From Chitinophagaceae bacterium UBA1953 (GTDB lineage: Bacteria; Bacteroidota; Bacteroidia; Chitinophagales; Chitinophagaceae): a DNA stretch of 7,619 nt. Where the stretch lies: NCBI GenBank assembly GCA_002336115.1, contig DDEN01000015.1:1-7619 (forward strand), given 5' to 3'. Within the stretch, counting starts at the first letter, position 1. The number at the start of each line of letters is the position of its first letter. This document shows positions 1 to 7,250 of the stretch, piece after piece. A program made the position numbers and the translations under genes. A model generated the notes under the pieces. That model did no database searches. It had not been told where the DNA came from and saw only the letters and a list, made by a program, of their open reading frames with translations.

Positions 1-116
1 CTACTTTAGTCCGGAATATTCAATATGGAGATGGTGCATTAAATGGTTAGGCAGGGCAAAATGTTCATTACGATGATTTTTGCAACTATGCCAACATTCC
101 TGGCAACCTAACTGGT

Positions 117-392
117 TTGAAGGCTGAAGCATTGGAGGTGTTCGAGAAGAAACGGGAACTTGGTTTGATTAAAGGGCTCTCGGGAAACACGAACAAACTC
201 TTACATCTGGATGCTGAAATTGATTTTATCATACTAATTGCCAACCATGATCCGGCAAAATCGCATTTTATTGATGGGCTGGATTATATCAGAAGAAATA
301 TGGCTAAATGTCCATCAGGCGTAAATGTGAAAGTTTGTAAAAGTAATAATATGGGGTATGGGTTATATAAGGAGAGGGTAATACCTATCTAA
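117..392 (+). CDS. Hypothetical protein, 5' end uncertain or broken
   Basis: I do not recognise this protein. The only usual start codon in the frame is a TTG at 117, giving 91 residues that end in a distinctive NMGYGLYKE segment followed by VIPI. It looks like a small soluble alpha/beta protein, with a hydrophobic strand (DFIILIAN, about residues 36-43) after a charged helix (ALEVFEKKRELGLIKG). No signal peptide or membrane segment is seen. The same frame stays open upstream to position 51 and reads like protein (HYDDFCNYANIPGNLTGL). It is closed by a TAG at 48-50, beyond which the frame is again open to the window edge. The true start is therefore probably not 117. Either the gene is a 5'-truncated or nonsense-mutated remnant, or it uses an uncommon start. 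It converges on the abiH remnant, with a shared hairpin between them. The coding call is fairly likely, but function and start are unknown. Confidence 0.5.
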   Translation: MKAEALEVFEKKRELGLIKGLSGNTNKLLHLDAEIDFIILIANHDPAKSHFIDGLDYIRRNMAKCPSGVNVKVCKSNNMGYGLYKERVIPI

Positions 393-440
393 CTTTATCG
401 ATTGAATTGTCAAAATTTGTAATAATAATGGAATTTATGA

Positions 441-472
441 AACAGGGATAAATCAACTGATTTATCCCTGTT
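441..472. terminator. Convergent hairpin terminator, 14-bp stem
   Basis: AACAGGGATAAATC (441-454) is a perfect inverted complement of 459-472 around a 4-base loop (AACT). The hairpin sits exactly between the stop of the plus-strand gene (392) and the stop of the minus-strand abiH remnant (476), the expected place for a two-way terminator. Neither strand has a long uninterrupted T run after the stem, so termination may rely on stem strength or on Rho. Alternatively it is only a transcript 3'-end stabiliser. Confidence 0.7.
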
Positions 473-475
473 ATG

Positions 476-1696
476 CTATATTAAAGTCTCACAAAACGTT
501 TTATTTACAACAACATCACGCATTCTTGCCTTGTCCACAAAATTTCGTGAAATATTCTGAACTATCGAGGTGTAATTATCCTTGCCGTTTTCATTAATGT
601 AATAGAACGGTTTAACTGATATGCATTTGTCATTTTCAAAAATTGTATTCAGCAATGTTCTGTCCGATAAACCACAGGAATGGCCCATCACATAAACCTG
701 GTATTCATCGGAATTAATAAATTCAAGTAGTTTTTTATAATTAGCAGTTTTCAAATAGTTTACCGACTTCACATTTTCCAGAAAGTCGTTGTTGCCCGTT
801 GCTTCCATTTGCTTGTATTTCTCATCGAGTTCGTCCCCAAATCCAAAAATAATGGGGTTGTTGTCCATATCTGACAGTTCACCATGCATATAAATAAGTT
901 CTCTGTTGTTTAAATTGATATGATCGAAATATTGACGTACTGTTTTTGTATAGTTAAAGCTCAAAAACAAAGTGTTATGTGGCAGTAAGTCAAATTTATT
1001 ATTACCCCTGGCTTCTGTTGACATAAGAAATCTTTTAATATTTTCTTTTGAGTAATCAAATCTTAAAGTTTTCATTGCCTTGAAAGTATCTTCATCAACA
1101 CTTCTCGGATCAAATGTTTTATCATCAATTAATTTTTGGAAATCATTAAAATGGGCCTGCCAGTATTCAATTTTAAGGTTTTTATTTTCTTCCCGGCATT
1201 CGCGAAGGTTAATGCCTGATTTCAAATGATTAATGATTTTGTCATTATATTTAGTGTTGGTATCTGCTATATGTAAGTATTTAATCAGTAAGTTTCTGAC
1301 ATCGTTAAATTGCTCATTTAGAATAGCTACACTTGCAATAGTACCTGGTTTTGAATGCGCAACAAGTAATTCGTAATATTCACTTTCAATATCAACCCAA
1401 TTTTCTAAACTTGTTTTTTCGGTTATTTTTTTAATTAATGCATTTTGGATAGTAAGCTGCGAAACTTATCTGTGAAGCAATTCGCTTAATTCGTTATAAT
1501 TTTTTGGTAAATCGTGAATTCCGTGTGATGGTGCATTAAATATTTTTACATACTTGTTTTCACGTAGTCCGGATGAAGCTGATGGAATAAGTTCCTGGGC
1601 AATGGTTGACCAAAAATCATCTAAAAAGTGTTTGTAGCTAGTTTTTAGCCCATGTGCTAAATCAAAGCCATTGCCGATCAATACTAATCTGTTCAC
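476..1696 (-). pseudogene. AbiH-family abortive phage infection protein, interrupted by one nonsense codon
   Basis: AbiH proteins are phage-defence factors of the abortive-infection type; the mechanism is poorly understood. The N-terminus (1696 leftward) carries the family hallmark IGNGFDLAHGLKTSY at residues 7-21. Translation then stops at TAA (1466-1468, codon 77). Past that codon the same frame, with no shift, continues for 80 sense codons (including NWVDIESEYYELL) to a TTG at 1225. It then runs on to TAG at 476-478. This distal part holds the other AbiH-like signatures: SFNYTKT, YMHGEL, IIFGFGDE and VMGHSCGLSDRTLL. Read through, the product would be about 406 residues, near normal family length, so a single point mutation (for example CAA to TAA) explains the break. 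No ATG restart lies in the gap, and the distal part may not be made. The gene follows the element operon as cargo. An assembly error or strain polymorphism is the main alternative. Confidence 0.85.
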
Positions 1697-1734
1697 GATA
1701 TTTGAAATAAAGAAGTTATCCGTTTAGAAAATGA

Positions 1735-1742
1735 TAAATATA
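1735..1742 (-). promoter_or_regulatory. Possible -7 box for abiH
   Basis: On the minus strand this reads TATATTTA, one base off the Bacteroidota -7 consensus TAnnTTTG, about 40 bases before the abiH ATG. I see no convincing TTTG -33 element at the usual spacing. The 80-bp gap after the zinc-ribbon gene is the largest within this gene run apart from 4978-5107, which makes a separate abiH promoter plausible but unproven. Confidence 0.25.
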
Positions 1743-1776
1743 CAATATTGGTTGCTTTAAAATTGGCCATACAATT

Positions 1777-2310
1777 TTATTTATTTTTAGTCGGTTCCTT
1801 TTTTTGTTTGGAATGATTTGCAATCGGTTCATGATTTGGATTTGGACTTGAAATCTCATCTGTTTGGTTATTAGGCATATGTGGAGCTTTTGCGGTAGGT
1901 GTCACCGGCTTTGTAATTGCTTGAATAATCTTATATCCGATACCCAGAGCCGCAACAATACCCAACGCGGTAAGTTTAAATTTTTGCTCTGCTTCATTGA
2001 TTTTCTTTTCACGGTCTTTTTCATGTCTTTCTCTTTCGCGTAATCTTCGTTTTTCCTCACTTTGTTTCCGCTGTTCCGCGATTATTCGTTCATTTTCTGC
2101 TTTTTCGGCAGCAAAGTATTCATCAGATTCCCTTTTCAGTTCTGCTTCTCTTTCAATTTCAGCCTGTCGCGCTTCGTTTTTTCGTTGGATTAGTTCATTT
2201 TCCCGGCGTTGAGTATTGGCTTTGGTTTTGCATGAATCACTGCAATATTTGGCAGAGATTCGCTCGGCGGTAAATTCGGTGCCGCAGTATTGGCATTCTA
2301 ATATTATCAT
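1777..2310 (-). CDS. Zinc-ribbon, coiled-coil, single-membrane-span protein of unknown function
   Basis: I do not recognise a named family for the whole 177-residue protein. Its layout is clear. Residues 6-27 carry four cysteines in a CxxC (6, 9) and CxxxC (23, 27) arrangement (CQYCGTEF, then KYCSDSCK), a treble-clef or MYM-like zinc ribbon. Residues 34-111 are almost entirely charged (E, K, R, Q) and should form a long coiled coil. Residues 113-132 (LTALGIVAALGIGYKIIQAI) are one hydrophobic span. The last 45 residues are a proline/asparagine/lysine-rich disordered tail. It lacks a signal peptide, so the coiled coil is probably cytoplasmic. The start ATG lies 30 bp after the dnaB stop, suggesting cotranscription with the replication genes. 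A role in tethering something to the membrane, or a phage-sensing partner of the adjacent abiH, is speculation only. Confidence 0.75.
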   Translation of the reverse strand: MIILECQYCGTEFTAERISAKYCSDSCKTKANTQRRENELIQRKNEARQAEIEREAELKRESDEYFAAEKAENERIIAEQRKQSEEKRRLRERERHEKDREKKINEAEQKFKLTALGIVAALGIGYKIIQAITKPVTPTAKAPHMPNNQTDEISSPNPNHEPIANHSKQKKEPTKNK

Positions 2311-2340
2311 GGTCTTAATGGATTACGGTTATTGTTAGAT

Positions 2341-3759
2341 TTAGAAATTTGGAGTATTAGTATCAAAGTCAGAAATCTTGGTTAAAGATTCGTTGTAACG
2401 AAACCTAGACGGGCCGGTAGGGCCGTTCCTGTGTTTCTCAATTAATAATTCTCCATAGCCTTTTGCGCTTTCGATACCTGTTATGGCCTCAAAGCCATAA
2501 TATTCCGGTCTGTACACAAAAATTACCAGGTCGGCATCTTGTTCAATTGCACCTGATTCGCGCAAGTCGGATAGCATGGGTTTGCCATCCTTTCGATCTT
2601 CAACTTTGCGTGAAAGTTGGCATAAAAGCATAACAGGTACATTAAGCTCTTTAGCTATTATTTTTGCCTGTCGTGATGCTTCTGCGACTTCCTGTTCGCG
2701 GTTTCGAATTGTTTTCTCTGTTTTCATATCAATAAGTTGCAGATAGTCAATAATTATCATACCGCATTCACCTTTCTTTTTCAGAAGACGGCTTTGGGAT
2801 TTGATATAGTGCATTGATGTTGATGATTGCTGATCAATATAAATAGGCAGCTTAGCTATGATATCCATTGCTTTTAAGGCTTCTGCCCAATCAGACTGAG
2901 TGATTTGCCCACTTTTAAAATGTTCAGAATTTATATCACATACCGTTTGTATTAGCCGGTTTGTCAGACTAACCGAAGACATCTCAAGTGTAAAAATACA
3001 AACATGAACACCTGTTATAGCAGCTGATAGTGCATGGTGAAGCATCATTGAGCTTTTTCCCATTCCCGGTCTACCTGCATAAATAATCAAATCGGAATTT
3101 TGCCATCCTCCTGTCAATTTGTTCAATTCGGTCAGACCTGTATCAATCCCTGTTGCTTTGCCATTCTTTGCCATCAATTCGCGGTTTTTTAGTTCCTCAA
3201 TTGCTTTTGTGAGTGGTAGGTTAATTTTTTCCATGGAGCTGCCCTTTCCAGCCTGTTCAAGGATTTTTGTAAGGTCATTGTCCAGCTTTTCTACCACATC
3301 AAACGCATCACTACCTTCATAATAGGATTCTGATATACTATTATTGCAACACTGAATTACTGATCGTTTCATATACTGTTCTACTAAGATGGATACATGG
3401 TGTTCGATATTTGCTGACGAAGCAATGCGACTAGTCAGTTGAGTAATATAAAATGCACCGCCTACATTGTCTAACTCATTCAACTTCTTTAACTCAGATG
3501 TGACCGTCATAATATCAACAGCCTCATTCCGATGGTGCAATAAGATTATTGCTTTATAAATTATTTGGTGAGCGGTTTTGTAGAATGTTTCGGGCGATAA
3601 TCTTATTTGAACTATATCTATTGCGGAATTTTCAAGCATAAGTGAACCAAGGACTATTTCTTCAATCTCTGTAGCTTGGGGAGGTAGTTTGCCAGATTCA
3701 TTCAAAGCAGTAAGTAGCGCTTTATTTTTGGGTAAATTAATTTTAGTGTTGGGTTCCAT
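2341..3759 (-). CDS. dnaB: Replicative DNA helicase, DnaB family
   Basis: DnaB-type hexameric helicases unwind the fork 5' to 3' and recruit primase. This 472-residue protein has the complete two-domain layout. The N-terminal domain begins at PPQATEIEEIVLGSLMLE (26-43), followed by a linker and a RecA-like ATPase. Walker A is GRPGMGKS (229-236) and the catalytic glutamate lies in TLEM (E259). Walker B is MIIIDYLQLI (334-343, D338), the sensor motif is LCQLSR (Q381), and DLRESGAIEQDADL is at 398-411. The basic finger is KHRNGP (K442, R444). Length is normal for the family and no key residue is missing. Its start overlaps the end of the DUF4373 gene by 17 bp in another frame, implying translational coupling. 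It is probably an element-borne copy rather than the host dnaB, because it sits between mobile-element genes. Confidence 0.95.
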   Translation of the reverse strand: MEPNTKINLPKNKALLTALNESGKLPPQATEIEEIVLGSLMLENSAIDIVQIRLSPETFYKTAHQIIYKAIILLHHRNEAVDIMTVTSELKKLNELDNVGGAFYITQLTSRIASSANIEHHVSILVEQYMKRSVIQCCNNSISESYYEGSDAFDVVEKLDNDLTKILEQAGKGSSMEKINLPLTKAIEELKNRELMAKNGKATGIDTGLTELNKLTGGWQNSDLIIYAGRPGMGKSSMMLHHALSAAITGVHVCIFTLEMSSVSLTNRLIQTVCDINSEHFKSGQITQSDWAEALKAMDIIAKLPIYIDQQSSTSMHYIKSQSRLLKKKGECGMIIIDYLQLIDMKTEKTIRNREQEVAEASRQAKIIAKELNVPVMLLCQLSRKVEDRKDGKPMLSDLRESGAIEQDADLVIFVYRPEYYGFEAITGIESAKGYGELLIEKHRNGPTGPSRFRYNESLTKISDFDTNTPNF

Positions 3760-4633
3760 TTATTTTGTGATTAGGAGTATAGATTTTTTTAGGTTTAATA
3801 CTGGGGTTTAAGGTTTCCGGTTCTTTGTCCTGATCAAACCAGGATTTTAGTCTGGTAAATAGACTTGAACCTTTTTGATACATTATGTTATCATTGATTT
3901 TAAGCAATGCATCCTTATACTTGTTTAAGTTTGTACAAATGGTTTCCCACAATACATTAAATTCTTCAAATGAAAGCTGGTTTTGGAAAAATAGCAGTCC
4001 ATTCAACATAGTTTTTAGTTCATTTTCTTCAAGAATATAGGCTACCAATTGAGAATAATGGATGGCTGTTGGATTTTTATCGTTTTCTATCAATGATAAC
4101 TGTTCATTATAAAATTGAGAGAGTGTTGAAACATTATCTCCTCTCTCATTATTTGTTTTATTTTTATTTACTTTCCTTTGTGGAGTTAATTCTGAATTAA
4201 TCGGAGTTAATCCCGAAATAATTTCTATTGAATTGTTATAATCTTTAGGATTTACTAAAAGATATCGAGAATCGACTTTTATGGATTTACGTAGTTTGCA
4301 AGCAGTAAAGTAGCGTGCCTGGATTCCCCTTGATGTTAATATTTTGAATTCCTTATAAATGGAGTCATCGAAAAATTTACGTTTTAAAGCCTCATTAATG
4401 ATTAAGTTTAATTTTTTTACGGGAATGTAAGCTTCATACTTTGCAAAGGATAATTCTTCATCTTGATCCCATGGCAAATAATATCCATTTCGGTAAATAC
4501 GACACATTAATTTAATTATCACTATTATACCAGTATCACCATAAAATGTCCCGATGTGTTTTGTTTTTTCATCACTAAAAATGTCAACATCCAATGGGAA
4601 GTAATCTAAGCCTTGTTTATTTGGTCTTGCCAT
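3743..4633 (-). CDS. Lin1244/Lin1753 (DUF4373) domain replication protein
   Basis: The N-terminus, MARPNKQGLDYFPLDVDIF, and the following GIIVIIKLMCRIYRNGYYLPW and ILTSRGIQARYF match my memory of the Lin1244/Lin1753-like domain. That winged-helix, DnaD-like domain occurs in phage and mobile-element replication proteins. I chose the ATG at 4633 (296 residues) because family members usually begin MARPxKQG. An upstream ATG at 4666 would add 11 residues and overlap the preceding gene. The layout is domain 1-115, then a low-complexity linker (about 138-165, with the heptad-like repeat ISGLTP/INSELTP and RKVNKNKTNNE). A C-terminal helical region from about 170 may contact the helicase. It lies between an excisionase-type gene (17-bp gap) and dnaB (17-bp overlap). 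A phage-O- or DnaD-like initiator or helicase loader is the likely role, by inference. Confidence 0.88.
   Translation of the reverse strand: MARPNKQGLDYFPLDVDIFSDEKTKHIGTFYGDTGIIVIIKLMCRIYRNGYYLPWDQDEELSFAKYEAYIPVKKLNLIINEALKRKFFDDSIYKEFKILTSRGIQARYFTACKLRKSIKVDSRYLLVNPKDYNNSIEIISGLTPINSELTPQRKVNKNKTNNERGDNVSTLSQFYNEQLSLIENDKNPTAIHYSQLVAYILEENELKTMLNGLLFFQNQLSFEEFNVLWETICTNLNKYKDALLKINDNIMYQKGSSLFTRLKSWFDQDKEPETLNPSIKPKKIYTPNHKINGTQH
4149..4178. other. AT-rich stretch beside the 21-bp repeats; candidate unwinding element
   Basis: About 30 bases made almost only of A and T (ATTATTTGTTTTATTTTTATT and following bases) directly abut the repeats at 4182-4222. In iteron origins such a stretch is commonly the first to melt. 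It also codes the lysine/asparagine-rich linker of the DUF4373 protein, which alone could explain the composition. Confidence 0.3.
4182..4222. repeat. Two 20-bp iteron-like repeats with 21-bp period inside the DUF4373 gene
   Basis: GGAGTTAATTCTGAATTAAT (4182-4201) is followed one base later by GGAGTTAATCCCGAAATAAT (4203-4222), matching at 17 of 20 positions. The first copy contains the palindrome TTAATTC-T-GAATTAA (4186-4200). The 21-bp period is two DNA turns and exactly seven codons, giving the protein repeat ISGLTP/INSELTP in the linker. Phage lambda O carries its origin iterons in the same relative place. Origin function is inference. Confidence 0.5.
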
Positions 4634-4650
4634 TTTGGGATATGATTTTG

Positions 4651-4977
4651 CTATTTGCGAACACATTCAGTTTGTTTCCTGAGAGCCTGATCCACTTCCT
4701 CCGGCTTGTAAAGAACGCGACCGGCAATTTCGTAGCTTTTTAGACGCCCGGTTTTGGTCCAGGTTCTGAGAGTAGGAAGGGTAATGTGTAACCGCTCCGC
4801 AGTTTGTTTGCGGGTCCAGTAATCTTCAACTTTTGTAGGAAAATGAGTAAGTGATTTTGCTAGCTCGACAAGTTTGGCGGTCATGATTTCATCTATAAAG
4901 TCCCGAAAGTCTTTACAGTTTAGATCAATTACTCGTACATCGTCATTTGGGTGCTTTTGATTAATGAATTTTCCCAT
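4651..4977 (-). CDS. Excisionase-type helix-turn-helix DNA-binding protein
   Basis: This 108-residue protein ends in a MerR/excisionase-like winged HTH (HTH_17 type) at about residues 53-98. The pattern is YWTRKQTAERLHITLPTLRTW, then TGRLKSYEIAGRVLYKPEEVDQAL: recognition helix, short wing and closing helix. Such proteins in Bacteroidota integrative elements bend DNA at the attachment sites to favour excision, or act as local regulators. The preceding 50 residues are helical and unassigned. It is the first gene of the run leading into the DUF4373 and dnaB genes, with a -7-like box 23 bp ahead of its start and repeats further upstream. This placement suggests that excision and replication are switched on together. 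It could instead be a transcription factor only; the sequence cannot separate these. Confidence 0.85.
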   Translation of the reverse strand: MGKFINQKHPNDDVRVIDLNCKDFRDFIDEIMTAKLVELAKSLTHFPTKVEDYWTRKQTAERLHITLPTLRTWTKTGRLKSYEIAGRVLYKPEEVDQALRKQTECVRK

Positions 4978-4999
4978 TTACTTCTAATTTGGTTTGAAG

Positions 5000-5007
5000 C
5001 AAAGATA
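5000..5007 (-). promoter_or_regulatory. -7 box for the excisionase-DUF4373-dnaB operon
   Basis: The minus strand reads TATCTTTG, a full match to the Bacteroidota -7 consensus TAnnTTTG, ending 22 bases before the ATG at 4977. No TTTG lies at the usual 19-21 bases upstream; that space is a T-rich tract. A missing -33 element fits a promoter that needs an activator. Confidence 0.55.
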
Positions 5008-5056
5008 GTACAAATTCAAAAAAATAAATCGTATAACGCTGAAAAACAGATAAATA

Positions 5057-5084
5057 ACTGTTGCGACAGTAGTGCAACAGTAGT
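5057..5084. promoter_or_regulatory. Inverted and direct repeats upstream of the excisionase operon; candidate operator
   Basis: ACTGTTGC (5057-5064) and GCAACAGT (5074-5081) form a perfect 8-bp inverted repeat with a 9-base spacer. Overlapping it, ACAGTAGT occurs twice (5066-5073 and 5077-5084) at an 11-bp spacing, close to one DNA turn. The centre lies about 65 bases upstream of the -7 box, a usual distance for an activator site. The neighbouring RteC-like protein is the obvious candidate to bind it. Excisionase or integrase binding is the alternative. Confidence 0.5.
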
Positions 5085-5107
5085 ATAACTTTAATAAGTT
5101 AAGATTA

Positions 5108-5791
5108 TTAAATGTTTTCTTTTATTCTAAATCTTTCTTGTGCAGCAGATGTAAGTGAGTTACTATAGAACTCTTTATAAAAGTTATCAAATGTGGTCTC
5201 CTTCTCACCTTTTAAATCTTTTATACTAAAACAATCATATATTAATCGAGCAATTTTTCTCTGACTTTTTCTGTCTTGTTGTCTGTTTCCAGGGGATTCA
5301 ATATACTTTTTCTCAATAAGTTGTAGTATTAGATACGCAAGTTGTGAGGGCTGTCCAAGCCAATCGATTTTTTCGTTATTATTTGTTTCGTTTGAATCTT
5401 GGTACTCCTCAATAATATTATTCAAATACTCAACCTTCTTAACTACTAAAATTTGCTCCATAATTCTTCTTTTCTGGGCGTTATAACCATCACTATTAAA
5501 ATTCATTTCCTTGTCGTAAATTTCATTTGTACGAACGAAGTGATTGAGATAGTATATTTTTGCTTTTTCAATATTTCTAATGTTTGTTATCTTATCATAT
5601 TTCTCGTTTTCGCCATAAAGTAGTCGAGTTGCAACGGTGACTTTATCATCAACCGAGCAATCAAATTCAATATTGACAGTTTCCGGGTATTCAATAAGTA
5701 ACTCAGCTGCTTCATTTTCTGCTTCAAGAAATATCTTTTCTAACATCTCCTTACAAAGTTGTTCTTTAGTCTTTTGGTCAGAAGTTTCCAT
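5108..5791 (-). CDS. Hypothetical protein with RteC-like C-terminal region
   Basis: Residues 141-165 (KIDWLGQPSQLAYLILQLIE and following) and the later KIARLIYDCFSI and FDNFYKEFYS follow the pattern I remember from the C-terminal domain of RteC. In that domain, W(T/L)G-x-L-x-LI-x-L is followed by a helix and an F-x-I-x(n)-Y/F segment. RteC activates the excision operon of the Bacteroides conjugative transposon CTnDOT. The first 135 residues are charged and helical with no motif I can name. There is no signal peptide or membrane span. At 227 residues it is close to RteC in size. The gene begins 32 bp after the integrase stop, so the two are probably cotranscribed. It ends 130 bp before the excisionase start, exactly where an excision regulator would be expected. 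Similarity is by eye and moderate. Confidence 0.6.
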   Translation of the reverse strand: METSDQKTKEQLCKEMLEKIFLEAENEAAELLIEYPETVNIEFDCSVDDKVTVATRLLYGENEKYDKITNIRNIEKAKIYYLNHFVRTNEIYDKEMNFNSDGYNAQKRRIMEQILVVKKVEYLNNIIEEYQDSNETNNNEKIDWLGQPSQLAYLILQLIEKKYIESPGNRQQDRKSQRKIARLIYDCFSIKDLKGEKETTFDNFYKEFYSNSLTSAAQERFRIKENI

Positions 5792-5823
5792 AGGTATAAG
5801 ATAGTTGGATTATGAAAATATTA

Positions 5824-7230
5824 TTATACTGCGCTTAAGATTTTCGAGTTTTTGAAAAATGGGTGATCAATTAATTTATTGGCATTGTCCTCCTGGCTCA
5901 TTTGTATGTAGCGCATAAATGCTTTTTCCGTTTTATGGCCAGTGATTTTCATAATTGATATAGCAGGTATTCCGGCTAAATACATATTGGTCGCCCCACT
6001 TCTCCGCGCAGTGTGAGTGGCAATCAATTTGTATTTGGGAAGAGTTTTAGTTGTTTTTAATCCGCCTTCAAATTTAGTAATACTTACCGTCTCTTCTATC
6101 TTAGCTTTTTGCCCAATTTCTTTCAGGTAATCATTCATTTTTTGATTCGAAATACTTCGCGGCAAGTTGTAATTATATTTTTGAAGTATTGCTGAAACTA
6201 TCCAATGGATTGGGAGTACGACCAACTCTCCGGTTTTGGATGTTTTTATCTTTAGAAAAGTCCCTTTGTCATTAGTGTAGATATTTTCCGGTTTTAAATT
6301 TATGAAATCACTAAACCTTAGGCATGTATAGCAACCTACAAGGAATAGATCTCTTACTCGGTCAAGCGATTTAGTGCCTGACAAATCGAGGGCGTAAATT
6401 TTTTCTAACTCACTTTCAGTCAAATAGATTTTTTCTATATCCTCTGAAAGAGTGGCAAATTTTGAACTTGTATATTTTAGATTTGTGTTTATTCCTGCTT
6501 CTTTCGCTGCATTCAATATTGTTTTGAGGGTGCTGATATGCTTGCCTACAGTATTATCAGTCATATTGATAGTACTTTTTGGCGTTGGATCATTTTTTGT
6601 CGCTTTTTTTAAAACCTTTGTTCGCAAGTAATTAACAAAGTCTGTGTAAAATTCCAGATCAATATCAGGAAAATCTAATCCGTGGCGGCGAGTTGCAGCA
6701 AACCCTTTAACATGCCTAAGAGTAGTAGCATATCGCTGCCTGGTTCGCTCATTAATAGGGTAGGGTTGCCCTTTTTTGTATACATACTGTGTTTTGTGAA
6801 TGTAGTCCTCAAAGAAGTCAATCAGTGTTTTTGGTTGTTCTTTCAAAGCTGTAGCTTTTATAGACTTACGGCGTAAATCAGGAAAGACATCTGGCCTTTT
6901 ATCAATTTCAGCTCGGATGCTATCAGCAGTTATCTCTATGCCGTTATTAACCAGTCTTCGATAAATATCCGATACAACTGTCTCCATGTTACTTAACCTC
7001 TGGTTCAATTCATTGGGATCAGGATTATCTTTTCCGTCCTTGCCCTTATGTTTCTTTGTATTCCAATCATTAGGTTTCCATTTCATGCCAGTAGAAAACT
7101 TAAGCTGCTGGTAAACTTTATTTTTACCTGAGTTGTCAAGTTTATAAGAATTATGGCGAAGAATGAGGTAAATTAATGAGGGCTCGGTACTTCTGGGCTC
7201 TTTAAGCACGAATGTTATTGAGGATGCCAT
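5824..7230 (-). CDS. Tyrosine recombinase / site-specific integrase
   Basis: The 468-residue protein catalyses integration and excision by the tyrosine recombinase mechanism. An N-terminal arm-binding domain (about 1-120, with the Bacteroidota-type STGMKWKPNDWN at 46-57) is followed by a SAM-like core-binding domain (about 135-250). The catalytic domain (about 265-455) shows every active-site residue: R305 in CLRFSD, K332 in TSKTG, H406 and R409 in HTARRSG, H432 in ITGHK, and the nucleophile Y441 in AFMRYIQ. It is therefore probably active. The gene starts about 175 bp from the 3' end of a tRNA gene and reads away from it, the usual layout for an element integrated in a tRNA locus. The ATG at 7230 has a -7-like box and a tandem repeat just upstream. 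Confidence 0.95.
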   Translation of the reverse strand: MASSITFVLKEPRSTEPSLIYLILRHNSYKLDNSGKNKVYQQLKFSTGMKWKPNDWNTKKHKGKDGKDNPDPNELNQRLSNMETVVSDIYRRLVNNGIEITADSIRAEIDKRPDVFPDLRRKSIKATALKEQPKTLIDFFEDYIHKTQYVYKKGQPYPINERTRQRYATTLRHVKGFAATRRHGLDFPDIDLEFYTDFVNYLRTKVLKKATKNDPTPKSTINMTDNTVGKHISTLKTILNAAKEAGINTNLKYTSSKFATLSEDIEKIYLTESELEKIYALDLSGTKSLDRVRDLFLVGCYTCLRFSDFINLKPENIYTNDKGTFLKIKTSKTGELVVLPIHWIVSAILQKYNYNLPRSISNQKMNDYLKEIGQKAKIEETVSITKFEGGLKTTKTLPKYKLIATHTARRSGATNMYLAGIPAISIMKITGHKTEKAFMRYIQMSQEDNANKLIDHPFFKNSKILSAV

Positions 7231-7250
7231 ACCTTGAATTTTATGTATGG

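Noticed and set aside
48..1468. Alternative genetic code to explain in-frame TAG (48) and TAA (1466)
   Set aside because: TAA and TAG end other complete genes here (integrase and RteC-like genes at TAA, abiH at TAG), so the standard bacterial code holds.
1997..2212. Plus-strand serine/phenylalanine-rich frame
   Set aside because: It is the antisense of the charged coiled-coil coding region; composition bias in that region keeps the other strand open.
3119..3322. Plus-strand 67-codon frame
   Set aside because: Antisense of the intact dnaB helicase, with no start context or recognisable motif.
4634..4666. Earlier ATG (4666) for the DUF4373 gene
   Set aside because: It adds MCSQIAKSYPK before the family-typical MARPxKQG start and overlaps the excisionase-type gene; 4633 fits better.
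6682..6876. Plus-strand 64-codon frame with a hydrophobic stretch
   Set aside because: Antisense of the integrase core-binding domain, whose reading frame is intact and conserved.
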